This document shows, in pieces, positions 26,017 to 34,483 of a stretch of 64,000 bases of DNA. Made by a program: the position numbers and the translations under genes. Each line of letters opens with the position of its first letter. The stretch's first letter is position 1. A model generated the notes under the pieces. That model was given only the letters and a program-made list of their open reading frames with translations, did no database searches and was not told where the DNA came from. The stretch covers positions 124,001-188,000 of the forward strand of contig NZ_BFAZ01000002.1 in assembly GCF_003114815.1 (NCBI RefSeq). Reading direction: 5' to 3'. The DNA is from Leptospira ellinghausenii. GTDB taxonomy: Bacteria; Spirochaetota; Leptospiria; Leptospirales; Leptospiraceae.

Positions 26017-27159
26017 GTGAAAGAAAAAGAAAAAATCATAGTGGCGATGAGTGGTGGCGTAGACAGTGCTGTTGCAGCGGGCCTTCTCATGGAAGAAGGT
26101 TACGATGTCATTGGTGTCAACCTTAGGACTTGGGAATACGAAGCACCTGCTTGTGATACCACTAAAAAATCCTGTTGTTCACCAGAAGACATTCGGGATG
26201 CCCGTGATGTAGGTCTTTCGTTAAACATTCCGTTTTACGTCATCAAAATGGAAAAGGTATTCGGAGAACGAGTGATCGATCGTTTTATCAGTGATTATAA
26301 AGATGGACGGACACCAAATCCTTGTGTAGAATGTAACACCTTTGTGAAGTTTGGTGCTTTGTTTGAACAAGCCAAAAAATTAGGAATTGATAAAATCGCC
26401 ACTGGCCATTATGCGCGAGTGATTGAAGTGGATGGTAGGTATGCCATTCGGAATGCAGTTGATATGAAAAAAAACCAAACGTACTATTTGTACGGTTTGT
26501 CTCAAGAAAATATCAAAAATACAGTTTTCCCTTTAGGTGAGATGGACAAGGCACAAGTCCGTGAAATAGCCAAGCGAATGGGGCTGCCCGTTGCCGAAAA
26601 ACCAGAATCTCAAGAAATATGTTTTATCCCAGAAAATGATTACAGGTCTTTCCTTAAAAAAAAGGGAATTCAGTTTACACCAGGATTTTTTAAATTAGCT
26701 TCCGGACAAATCATTGGCAAACACCAAGGAAAGGAAGGATTCACCATTGGCCAAAGAAAAGGCCTTGGGATCGCTTGGAAAAATCCTCTTTATGTTCTTT
26801 CCATTGAAGATGATGGAACTGTCATTTTAGGAGAGGAAGAAGAAACGGTTTCTGAATCTTTTGTGTTAGAAGAAATCACCTACCAAGCATTGGCACCACT
26901 GTCAGCGGGCCAATCCCTTGAGATGAAGGTACAAATCCGATACAGAAGTGCACCTGTTCATTGTAAGGTGACTTCACTTGGTGATACTTGGAAAGTTGAA
27001 TTTTTAGAAGATGTAAAAAGTGTAACACCTGGTCAGTCCGCTACGTTTTATCCAATAAATGGAGATTATCTTTATGCCGGTGGAATCATCCAAAAAGGTT
27101 CCATCACTCGTAAAGTGAAATCAAAAGTCGAAATTTCTAGGGAGAGTGTTCCCATTTGA
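26017..27159 (+). CDS. mnmA: tRNA-specific 2-thiouridylase MnmA
   Basis: It thiolates U34 of Lys, Glu and Gln tRNAs. The PP-loop VAMSGGVDSAVAAG is at the N-terminus. The two catalytic cysteines are visible in NPCVECNTFVKF and ESQEICFIP. The GTG at 26017 was chosen: it follows the preceding stop directly, with AAGAGAAC upstream. It has about 380 residues, the normal length. Its stop overlaps the TTG start of the fusion gene by 4 bases (TTGA). Confidence 0.95.
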   Translation: MKEKEKIIVAMSGGVDSAVAAGLLMEEGYDVIGVNLRTWEYEAPACDTTKKSCCSPEDIRDARDVGLSLNIPFYVIKMEKVFGERVIDRFISDYKDGRTPNPCVECNTFVKFGALFEQAKKLGIDKIATGHYARVIEVDGRYAIRNAVDMKKNQTYYLYGLSQENIKNTVFPLGEMDKAQVREIAKRMGLPVAEKPESQEICFIPENDYRSFLKKKGIQFTPGFFKLASGQIIGKHQGKEGFTIGQRKGLGIAWKNPLYVLSIEDDGTVILGEEEETVSESFVLEEITYQALAPLSAGQSLEMKVQIRYRSAPVHCKVTSLGDTWKVEFLEDVKSVTPGQSATFYPINGDYLYAGGIIQKGSITRKVKSKVEISRESVPI

Positions 27160-29408
27160 AATCAGTTGAAGGAAAAACAATCCTCATCATCGGAGGAGGG
27201 TTGTTACAAGTTCCCATCATCCAAACAGCAAAAACCATGCGTTTGCATACGGTAGTTGCTGATATGAATCCCACTTCGATTGGATTCCAAATTGCCGACG
27301 AAACCATCCTCATGTCCACAAAGGATGTAGAAGGTATGGTAAGGGAGGCAAAGAAGTTTTCACAAAAAACAACAATCCATGGTGTGATCACCGCAGGAAC
27401 AGATGCAAGTATGACAGTGGCCGCTGTTGCCTCTGCATTACAACTTCCTGGCATTCGATTTGTTGATGCAGAAGCTGCATCCAATAAAGTAAAGATGCGA
27501 AAACGTCTAAAAGAATTTGGACTTCCCATCCCACGTTTTGCACCTGTGTGGTCGATGCAGGACGCAAAAGATGCATTAGATGAGTTATCCTTTCCTCTTG
27601 TCATGAAACCAGCTGATAATATGGGAGCACGTGGAGTGATTAAGGTCACAAACCGTGATGACTTACAAGTTGCCTTCCGTCATGCAAAACGGTTTTGCCC
27701 CACAGGTGAATTGATTTTAGAAGAATACATGGAAGGACCGGAACTTTCAGTGGATGCTTTAGCTTTCCAAGGCCAAATCCATATGACTGGGATTGCTGAT
27801 CGTATCATTGAAAGAGAACCATATTTTATCGAAGTAGGGCATAACATGCCTTCGGCGATGCCAAAAGATGTGTTGGATGAAGTGGAACGAGTGATGGCTG
27901 GCGGAATGAGGGCACTTGGAATCCATTTGGGTGCTGGGAAAGGTGATATCAAAGTCACAAAACAAGGTGTAAAAATTGGAGAAATTGCAGCCAGGCTTTC
28001 TGGTGGTTTTATGTCAGCATTCACCTATCCTTTATCAACAGGAGTGAATCTTAATCGTGCAGCACTTCTCATTTCACTTGGTGAAACACCAGACAATTTA
28101 GAACCAGTTTTCAATCGAGTGTCAATTGAAAGGTCCTTACTTTCCAAACCAGGAAAACTGATTTCCATACGTGGTGTAGAAGAAATCAAAAAGATTGAAG
28201 GTGTATCGGAAGTTTTTTTGCAGTCCAAACCTGGAGATATTATTAAAGAACCCACAAATAACATTGATAAGTCGGGTCACGTGATCATTGTTTCAGACAG
28301 TTTAAAAGAAGCAGAACTAGTTTTTGAAAAAGTAAAACAAACCATTGTCTTTGAGGTAGATGAACAATTTTCGATTACAGAAAAAGAAATTGGAGACCAA
28401 GCGCGGATTCGATTTGGAAAAGAAATCTGTTGGGTATGTAAGGTTTGTGATGGGAAAAATTGTGCATCGGGTATACCTGGAATGGGTGGGGTTGGACTTA
28501 TGGAAACATTCCAAGATAATCATGAAGCCCTTTCTGAATTTAAAATCCTTCCTGGTTACATCCGAGAAAATGTAAGTCCAGAATTACATACCAAGTTTTT
28601 GGGTTATGATTTAAAAACTCCGATTATGGCAGCACCTATGACTGGTGTGGGTACCAATATGAATTTTGTCATGACCGATGCAGATTACGCCTTAACTGTT
28701 GTTCGGTCCTTTGCTCAAAATGGAAGCCTCGCTTGGTTAGGTGATGGTGCTTCACCAGAAAAATATAAAATTATGTTAGAAGCACTTAAAAAAGTTTCTG
28801 GAAAAGGAATTCTGATTTGTAAACCAAGAGAAGATGAATCTTTACTCCTCGAACGATTTTTACAAGCTGAGGCGGACGAAGTGTTCGCCATCGGTATGGA
28901 CATCGATGCTGTGAATTTTAAAACCATGGTACAAAAGAATTTATCGAGTGTAACAAGGCCTTTGGAAAAACTAATCCAACTCAGAGAAAAAACAAAACTT
29001 CCTTTTATCTTAAAAGGCATCATGAATGCGGAAGATGCTAAATTAGCAGTGGAAGGTGGATTTTCTGCTATTGTAGTATCGAACCATGGTGGTCGAGTTT
29101 TGGATGGAATGCCTGGAACTGCCAGGGTGTTACCCAAAATTGCAGAAGCCGTCAATGGAAAAATCCCAGTCCTTGTGGATGGTGGAATTCGTTCCGGTAT
29201 GGATGTGTTCAAAATGTTGGCTCTTGGGGCATCCTCTGTTCTTGTAGGAAGGCCAGTTGCCATTTCACTTGTTGGTGGGGAGGATGCGGGGATACGATTT
29301 CTTTTACAAAAATATTCGGAAGAACTAAAACAGTCAATGAGTGTGACAGGTGCAAAAACTTTAGTGGACATTAAGCGCTCAATGTTGCTTCATAAACTAC
29401 ACGGTTGA
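27156..29408 (+). CDS. Fusion of an ATP-grasp enzyme and an FMN-dependent alpha-hydroxy-acid oxidase
   Basis: This is a single uninterrupted frame of 750 residues with two enzymatic parts. Residues about 7-400 are an ATP-grasp enzyme of the CarB/PurK type: a Rossmann-like pre-domain (IIGGGLLQVPIIQ), VMKPADNMGARGV and IGEIAARLSGGF. Residues about 470-740 are an FMN TIM barrel: MAAPMTGVGT, Lys620 in ILKGI, the catalytic pair His644/Arg647 in VSNHGGRVLD, LVDGGIRSG and LVGRPV. Between them lie Cys425, 428, 431 and 436 (CX2CX2CX4C), able to hold an Fe-S cluster or zinc. The start is TTG with GGGAGAG upstream. The ATP-grasp substrate, and so the product, is unknown. Confidence 0.88.
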   Translation: MKSVEGKTILIIGGGLLQVPIIQTAKTMRLHTVVADMNPTSIGFQIADETILMSTKDVEGMVREAKKFSQKTTIHGVITAGTDASMTVAAVASALQLPGIRFVDAEAASNKVKMRKRLKEFGLPIPRFAPVWSMQDAKDALDELSFPLVMKPADNMGARGVIKVTNRDDLQVAFRHAKRFCPTGELILEEYMEGPELSVDALAFQGQIHMTGIADRIIEREPYFIEVGHNMPSAMPKDVLDEVERVMAGGMRALGIHLGAGKGDIKVTKQGVKIGEIAARLSGGFMSAFTYPLSTGVNLNRAALLISLGETPDNLEPVFNRVSIERSLLSKPGKLISIRGVEEIKKIEGVSEVFLQSKPGDIIKEPTNNIDKSGHVIIVSDSLKEAELVFEKVKQTIVFEVDEQFSITEKEIGDQARIRFGKEICWVCKVCDGKNCASGIPGMGGVGLMETFQDNHEALSEFKILPGYIRENVSPELHTKFLGYDLKTPIMAAPMTGVGTNMNFVMTDADYALTVVRSFAQNGSLAWLGDGASPEKYKIMLEALKKVSGKGILICKPREDESLLLERFLQAEADEVFAIGMDIDAVNFKTMVQKNLSSVTRPLEKLIQLREKTKLPFILKGIMNAEDAKLAVEGGFSAIVVSNHGGRVLDGMPGTARVLPKIAEAVNGKIPVLVDGGIRSGMDVFKMLALGASSVLVGRPVAISLVGGEDAGIRFLLQKYSEELKQSMSVTGAKTLVDIKRSMLLHKLHG

Positions 29409-29410
29409 GT

Positions 29411-30673
29411 ATGGATAAAGAAATCAAAGACCCTGAAGGTATTTTGAAGGTAATTACTGCTTTATTTGGAAAATTACCGGCTTATATCGTAAACTCAGAG
29501 AAAGAATTTCCAGTCAAAATCATTGCCCTCAAAAACAAAGCACTCATCATCAACACCAATCTAAAGTTTCCAACTCGGGAACGTATTCTTACTGTTGTGC
29601 ATAATGGAAGCAAATTTTTAGCACATTTCAATTTGGCAGGTGGAGATGGAAATGGTATCGAAATTCTTACACCTGTTAAAATTCAAATTGCAACAGCGTC
29701 TAGACAGGGAACAAGGGTTGAGGTAAGCCAAATCCAAACGGGGATGGTTGTTAACAACATAATCAATGTTAACGATGTTTCAAAAGCCATTGGTTTTGAT
29801 GATAAAAAAGTGGATGCCATTTTACTTGCTTACCGTACAAAACTGGCAAAAGCTTTCCCACTTTCTTCCATTTTTTTTGCAGGAAGGATGGACAACCGTC
29901 TTCGCTTGATGCACCATTATGACAAAGATATTTTCATTGTAGACCGAAAAGAAAAATCGACAGCCTCACCAGCTTTTTTCCCGTTTGATGAATACTTACG
30001 AATCTTCGAAAATTCCAAAATCCCTGATAATTATACTTCTGAGATTTGTGTTCCCATCAAATACAAAGGATATGTTCACTTAGGTTACGTACAGGTGTTA
30101 TCCGAAAAACCACTTGATTTTGAAGTGTACAAACAAATCCAAACATTTGCAAATGCAGTGAGTCGAGATATCATTAACACCGGCGTATTCCAAGAATCTA
30201 GAGATGTTTGCCAAGTTATGGACTTGAGTATGGGAGGGATTAGTTTTATCCACGCTCCTTCCCGTTCCTTTTCCAGGTCTGTTACTTTAAATGGTACCAT
30301 CCTTTTTGATTTGAACTTGGAAGCTGGTAAAAAAGTAACGATTCGCGGTATCATTAAAAACATCAGAAACCAGGAAACAAACTTTCGAGTTGGATGCCAG
30401 TTCTACAACCTAACAGAAAAAGATACAGAGATTCTCGAAGACTTTTTAAATGTTGGAAAAGAAGAAGTTCCGAACCCTGAAGAACAAGGAACAAAAGAAA
30501 ATCCAAGTTCGGATGGAAACGAAGGAGAACCAAACGAAGATAATTTTGATTCCACATCGACCACTATGGAAAGTCAAAGTTCAGAAACAGTTTTGGAAGA
30601 AGGTTCAGAAGGAGATCCTTTTGCCAACCATTTGGATGACAACTTCACAGAGAATCCAGAAGATCCTAAGTAA
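29411..30673 (+). CDS. PilZ-like protein with an acidic C-terminal tail
   Basis: The segment CQVMDLSMGGISFIH has the DxSxxG motif of PilZ c-di-GMP receptors. The following strands (KKVTIRGIIKNIRN, VGCQFYNL) complete a PilZ-like barrel at about residues 275-350. The RxxxR binding motif is not clear, so ligand binding is uncertain. The first 250 residues are a separate beta/alpha region like those of spirochaete-specific PilZ proteins. The last 60 residues are Glu/Asp/Ser-rich and disordered. The ATG at 29411 follows the fusion gene stop by 2 bases. Confidence 0.65.
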   Translation: MDKEIKDPEGILKVITALFGKLPAYIVNSEKEFPVKIIALKNKALIINTNLKFPTRERILTVVHNGSKFLAHFNLAGGDGNGIEILTPVKIQIATASRQGTRVEVSQIQTGMVVNNIINVNDVSKAIGFDDKKVDAILLAYRTKLAKAFPLSSIFFAGRMDNRLRLMHHYDKDIFIVDRKEKSTASPAFFPFDEYLRIFENSKIPDNYTSEICVPIKYKGYVHLGYVQVLSEKPLDFEVYKQIQTFANAVSRDIINTGVFQESRDVCQVMDLSMGGISFIHAPSRSFSRSVTLNGTILFDLNLEAGKKVTIRGIIKNIRNQETNFRVGCQFYNLTEKDTEILEDFLNVGKEEVPNPEEQGTKENPSSDGNEGEPNEDNFDSTSTTMESQSSETVLEEGSEGDPFANHLDDNFTENPEDPK

Positions 30674-31630
30674 ATGACTTCTTACCAGTCTGTCATTCGT
30701 CCTCCCTATGCCGGGAAAACGGTGATATCCTATCTCACACAAAAATTCCCTTATCATAGTTTAGAAGAATGGGAATTTTTAATCGCAGAAAATCGAATTA
30801 AAGTGCAAGGTGAGTTTGTTAAAAGTAACAGACAATTGTTAGATGGTGATCTCTTGGAATACGAACCAATTCCAGGAAGGATTCGCGAACCTGAAGTCGA
30901 TGAAAATTATTCCATTTTGAAAGAAACAAATGAGTTCCTGTTTGTGGAAAAACCAGGTAATCTTCCCATGCATCCGGCGGGTCGTTATCGGACCAAAACT
31001 TTGCTCAGTTTTTTAGAAACCAAATACCCAAAAATCATTCCTGTGCATCGTTTAGACCGCGAAACATCAGGGATCGTGATTTTTTCGAAGTCTGAAGAGA
31101 GTAGGATGTGGCTTCAGAAAAAATTTGAAAACCGAGAAGTGTATAAAGAATACTTTGCAATTGTTTCTGGAAATTTCAAGACAGAACAAATGTTAAATGG
31201 TTATATCGGCAAAGACATTCATTCTGCAATCCGAAAAAAAATGTTATATTCACCAGATGAATTTCTAGGATCAAAAACTTGCCAAACGCATTTTTTCCCC
31301 ATCATATATAACAAAGATAAGGACATGAGTTTGGTCCTTGTGAGACCCATTACTGGAAGGATCCATCAAATCCGAGCCAGTTTATTGTATTTGGGGTATC
31401 CTATTTTGGGTGATAAGATGTATGGAAAAAGAGAAACTACCTTTTTGGATTTTGTTAATTTTGGTATGACCGAAGCCTTAAAAGAAGAGTTGGTATTTGA
31501 AAGACAAATGTTACATGCATATAGCATTCGTTTTGTGGATGAAAGAACTAACCAAATTGTACATGTTCATTCGAATCCAATGAAAGAAATGGATTTTTAC
31601 TTCCCAGATTGGAAAAACTATGTCCCATAG
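30674..31630 (+). CDS. RluA-family pseudouridine synthase
   Basis: It isomerises specific uridines in rRNA or tRNA. An S4-like N-terminal domain (ENRIKVQGEFVKSNRQLLDGDLL) is followed by the catalytic motif PVHRLDRETSGIVIF, with the essential Asp, and by ITGRIHQIRA, a further family motif. At 318 residues it matches RluA/RluC/RluD size. The exact target cannot be read. The ATG follows the preceding stop directly. Confidence 0.92.
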   Translation: MTSYQSVIRPPYAGKTVISYLTQKFPYHSLEEWEFLIAENRIKVQGEFVKSNRQLLDGDLLEYEPIPGRIREPEVDENYSILKETNEFLFVEKPGNLPMHPAGRYRTKTLLSFLETKYPKIIPVHRLDRETSGIVIFSKSEESRMWLQKKFENREVYKEYFAIVSGNFKTEQMLNGYIGKDIHSAIRKKMLYSPDEFLGSKTCQTHFFPIIYNKDKDMSLVLVRPITGRIHQIRASLLYLGYPILGDKMYGKRETTFLDFVNFGMTEALKEELVFERQMLHAYSIRFVDERTNQIVHVHSNPMKEMDFYFPDWKNYVP

Positions 31631-31697
31631 ATTTTAATAAAAATCCAACTCAAGATTTACCTTTCCTCCGATCTTTTAAGAAAGAAAGAGGAGGCTT

Positions 31698-32864
31698 TTG
31701 CAAAGGATGGCAGGAGCAGGCAGATTACTTAAAGATTCGGATAAGTTTATTTTTGGTGAGTTTTGGACAGCAAAACAAAGACAAGGACATCCAATCCATC
31801 ATACCGTTAGTTATAGAGCATCTTTTAAACCAGAGCTTCCTTCTTTTTTTATGAAGGAATTTCTAAAAAAGAAAAACAGAGTCGTATATGATCCGTTTGG
31901 TGGACGTGGGACAACGGCTATCCAAGCGAATATCGAAGGTCATGCAGCGATTCACAATGATATACATCCACTTTCTATCTTTTTAGCAAGTGCGAGACAG
32001 TATGTTCCCAAACTAGTTGATTTGGAAAAAAAATTAAACTCGTTAGATTTGGACAAAGAAGTGGATGAAGATCCCTTTGATGTCAATTTGTTACCCTTTT
32101 TCCATCCTAAAACTTTGAGAGAGATTAAGAATCTTAAAAAATACATGGCAATCGATGATTCGGTTGAAATGAAGTTCATTTCACTGATCGCATTGTCTAG
32201 GTTACATGGGCATAGTACTGGATTTTTTTCAGTTTATACTTTCCCGCAAGTATCAATACCGCCAGAAGCTCAGGCTAAAAACAATGCCAAAAAAGGGATT
32301 AACCCGGAATACAGGCCCATCAAACCAAGAATTTACCAAAAGATGAAACGAGATTTGGCTTTGCCGATCCCACCTTTTTATCATGAATTTTCTAAGAACA
32401 ATTTGTACTCTTTGAATTCTGCAAATTCTGTTCCCAATGTTGGATCAGAATCTGTGGATTTGATTGTAACCTCGCCACCATTTTTAGATAAAGTTGACTA
32501 TGAAGGGGATAATTGGTTACGCCACTGGTTTTTAGACATAGAGAAATCAAAAGACCGTAAACTCAGTATTTTTAGTAATATTAATGATTGGAATGAATTT
32601 ATACGATCAACACTGAAAGAATCGGCACGTGTATTGAAAAAAGGTGCTTATATGGTGATGGAAGTGGGGGAAGTAAAAAAAGGGAATTCGATACTGTACC
32701 TAGATGAAGATGTGGTTCGAATGGCAGAAGGAACAGGTCTTGTTTGGAACAAAACCTATGTCCATACCCAAAGTTTTACAAAACTATCTAATTGTTGGCA
32801 AGTTTCCAATAATGAAAAGGGAACAAATTCGAACCGTTGTGTAGTCCTACGGAAAGTATTATAA
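31698..32864 (+). CDS. Orphan DNA methyltransferase, likely amino-group (m4C/m6A)
   Basis: A SAM-dependent methyltransferase with motif [10 protein letters not shown] at 65-73, a conserved acid in HNDIHPLS, a long middle region and motif IV TSPPF at 258-262. The TSPPF form is usual for N4-cytosine or N6-adenine methylases. The middle region may recognise the target. No restriction gene is adjacent, so it is probably an epigenetic methylase; an RNA methylase with a similar core cannot be excluded. The start is uncertain: TTG at 31698 lies 3 bases after AGAGGAGG, and an ATG lies at 31707. Confidence 0.8.
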   Translation: MQRMAGAGRLLKDSDKFIFGEFWTAKQRQGHPIHHTVSYRASFKPELPSFFMKEFLKKKNRVVYDPFGGRGTTAIQANIEGHAAIHNDIHPLSIFLASARQYVPKLVDLEKKLNSLDLDKEVDEDPFDVNLLPFFHPKTLREIKNLKKYMAIDDSVEMKFISLIALSRLHGHSTGFFSVYTFPQVSIPPEAQAKNNAKKGINPEYRPIKPRIYQKMKRDLALPIPPFYHEFSKNNLYSLNSANSVPNVGSESVDLIVTSPPFLDKVDYEGDNWLRHWFLDIEKSKDRKLSIFSNINDWNEFIRSTLKESARVLKKGAYMVMEVGEVKKGNSILYLDEDVVRMAEGTGLVWNKTYVHTQSFTKLSNCWQVSNNEKGTNSNRCVVLRKVL

Positions 32865-32869
32865 GTCTA

Positions 32870-33304
32870 ATGGATATGAACTGGAAATTTGTATCCTCCT
32901 TGTTGGTTTCGTTTTTTCTGTTGGGTTTTGTTGGTTGTAATGAGTCAAAGGAAGTCCAAGTTGGAGAACCAATGGAATCGCACCCCATTGAAGTCTCCAT
33001 TAAAGAAAAATCATCAGGCAAGTATGAGTTAGAATTGTATTTACCTAAAGATTTTGGATTTCAAATGGAAGCCCCTCATCGAATTTTTTTATCAGGTTCG
33101 GAAGGACTTAAGGTAACGGCTGCAGAATTAAAACTAACGGGACCAACACATCCCAAAAAACCAGAATACTTTGAATATGTGAAACCCTTAACCTTCCAAG
33201 TGGAAGGAAAAGGGAAATTGTTAATGGAAGGAAAACTTTTTTATTGTAACTTTCTTAAGAATATCTGTATTCCTGCAAAAGTTACAAAAACATTTTCCAT
33301 CTAA
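32870..33304 (+). CDS. Lipoprotein resembling the DsbD alpha (disulphide-corrector) domain
   Basis: A signal peptide ends at LGFVGC, predicting lipidation. The remaining 120 residues are beta-rich and end with LFYCNFLKNICIPAKVTKTF, which looks like the C-x-C-FCYPP redox pair of the DsbD N-terminal domain. In DsbD this domain passes electrons to periplasmic partners. Here it is alone, without the membrane or thioredoxin-like domains. The similarity is by eye only. It starts 5 bases after the methyltransferase stop. Confidence 0.55.
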   Translation: MDMNWKFVSSLLVSFFLLGFVGCNESKEVQVGEPMESHPIEVSIKEKSSGKYELELYLPKDFGFQMEAPHRIFLSGSEGLKVTAAELKLTGPTHPKKPEYFEYVKPLTFQVEGKGKLLMEGKLFYCNFLKNICIPAKVTKTFSI

Positions 33305-33310
33305 TCAGTG

Positions 33311-33757
33311 TTATTCTAAATCTTTAGTCACAAGACGTTTTAAGTTTGGTTTTTGGATTTGGTAAAGAAAAAAGTACCTACCACCAACGGAAACGTTTTT
33401 GTTGACGATTTTTCCTTCTTTCGAGATATCTCTCAGTTCCTTTTTCCCTTTGTCAGATAAGTTGGGAATGGTATATGTTTTGAGTAGGTTGAGTGATTTT
33501 TGTTCTGCAATTGACTTAGCTTCTTCTTCTCTTTCTTTTTCTGTTGGGAGGACACTCGAAACAGCTACCTGGAATAAACTTTCTGTTATAAAACCTTCTT
33601 TTGCCTTTGTAAACTCAATGACGAGTGGAGACTCTTCTGGTTTGGTTTCTATCGTTTCTTTGGGTTCATTTGTTTCTTTTATTTCCTTGGATTTACATTG
33701 AAAAAAAAGAAAAGAAATCGAAATTGATAGCAATGCAATTGTTAGGTGTTTGTTCAT
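33311..33757 (-). CDS. Small lipoprotein, paralogous to its upstream neighbour
   Basis: A signal peptide ends at LFFQC (Cys at about 21). After a Lys/Glu-rich linker comes a domain beginning EGFITESLFQVAV, with an acidic helix (TEKEREEEAKSIAEQKSLN). The neighbouring gene has the related EGFISREFFQIKV followed by a charged helix, so the two share a domain. The 148-residue protein has no recognised function. Its ATG lies directly next to the upstream stop. It converges on the DsbD-like gene with a 6-base gap. Confidence 0.7.
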   Translation of the reverse strand: MNKHLTIALLSISISFLFFQCKSKEIKETNEPKETIETKPEESPLVIEFTKAKEGFITESLFQVAVSSVLPTEKEREEEAKSIAEQKSLNLLKTYTIPNLSDKGKKELRDISKEGKIVNKNVSVGGRYFFLYQIQKPNLKRLVTKDLE

Positions 33758-34462
33758 CTATTGTTTCCTGAAATCAGAGATCGGTGTTTTTTCCACACGT
33801 TCCATTAATTTAGGTTGGATATTTCGGAATAGGAAAGCACATTTTGTTGGGTCAGAGTAATCTTCTTTGTATAAGTGTAAACTGTCGAAAAACCAGGCAA
33901 AGTTGTGAATGTTTTCTCTATCGTTCTTTTTTTGAGTTTGGGGAATCCCCCTAACTCCGTCTAGGTTCTGGTTAGGATTGGTTGTCGTATTTTGGGACGA
34001 ACTTTGGAGATTGGGATCAACGTTTTGTGAGTTTGCTTGGGTTGAATTAGTTGTTTGAGTTGTGGTTGTAGTTTGTGTTGGAGTGGTTCCTGTTCCAGTT
34101 GTCATAGGGAATTGAGGTGCATTTGTAATGAGCCTTGTTTGTCGATCTTTACCTTCCAAAGACTTCGAGTAAGAATCAAAACCTTCCCCAAATTTATGCT
34201 GTTGCCGCTGGATTTTGAGAAGGAACGGTAGACTAAGGGTTTCTCTTTCTACAAATGCTCTTTTTTTACAGTCTTCTCTTCTATCTTTTCCTGCGATCTC
34301 ACGATAGGTAACAGGAATCTCTACTTTGATTTGGAAAAATTCTCTTGAGATAAAACCTTCATCCGATTCGTTTTGTAAGGCACGTTCCACATAATTGGGA
34401 TCAGCTATGGTAAAGAGGCGGCAGGAACAAAAGAGACTTAAAATTAGAAGTTTACGAACCAT
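33758..34462 (-). CDS. Probable lipoprotein sharing a domain with its neighbour
   Basis: A short signal peptide with LFCSC predicts lipidation at about residue 14. Residues about 32-75 hold EGFISREFFQIKVEIPVTYRE, a match to the next protein. A Thr/Gln/Asn-rich linker (about 120-180) precedes a C-terminal domain with FAWFFDSLHLYKED. The ATG at 34462 was chosen; a TTG at 34474 adds 4 residues. It diverges from the M16 protease gene, starting only 21 bases away. The function is unknown. Confidence 0.65.
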   Translation of the reverse strand: MVRKLLILSLFCSCRLFTIADPNYVERALQNESDEGFISREFFQIKVEIPVTYREIAGKDRREDCKKRAFVERETLSLPFLLKIQRQQHKFGEGFDSYSKSLEGKDRQTRLITNAPQFPMTTGTGTTPTQTTTTTQTTNSTQANSQNVDPNLQSSSQNTTTNPNQNLDGVRGIPQTQKKNDRENIHNFAWFFDSLHLYKEDYSDPTKCAFLFRNIQPKLMERVEKTPISDFRKQ

Positions 34463-34483
34463 TTCCAACTTCAAGACTAGTAG

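Noticed and set aside
28715..29371. Long open frame of 218 residues on the minus strand
   Set aside because: It lies wholly inside the FMN-oxidase half of the fusion, which has clear motifs. The composition is that of a reverse shadow.
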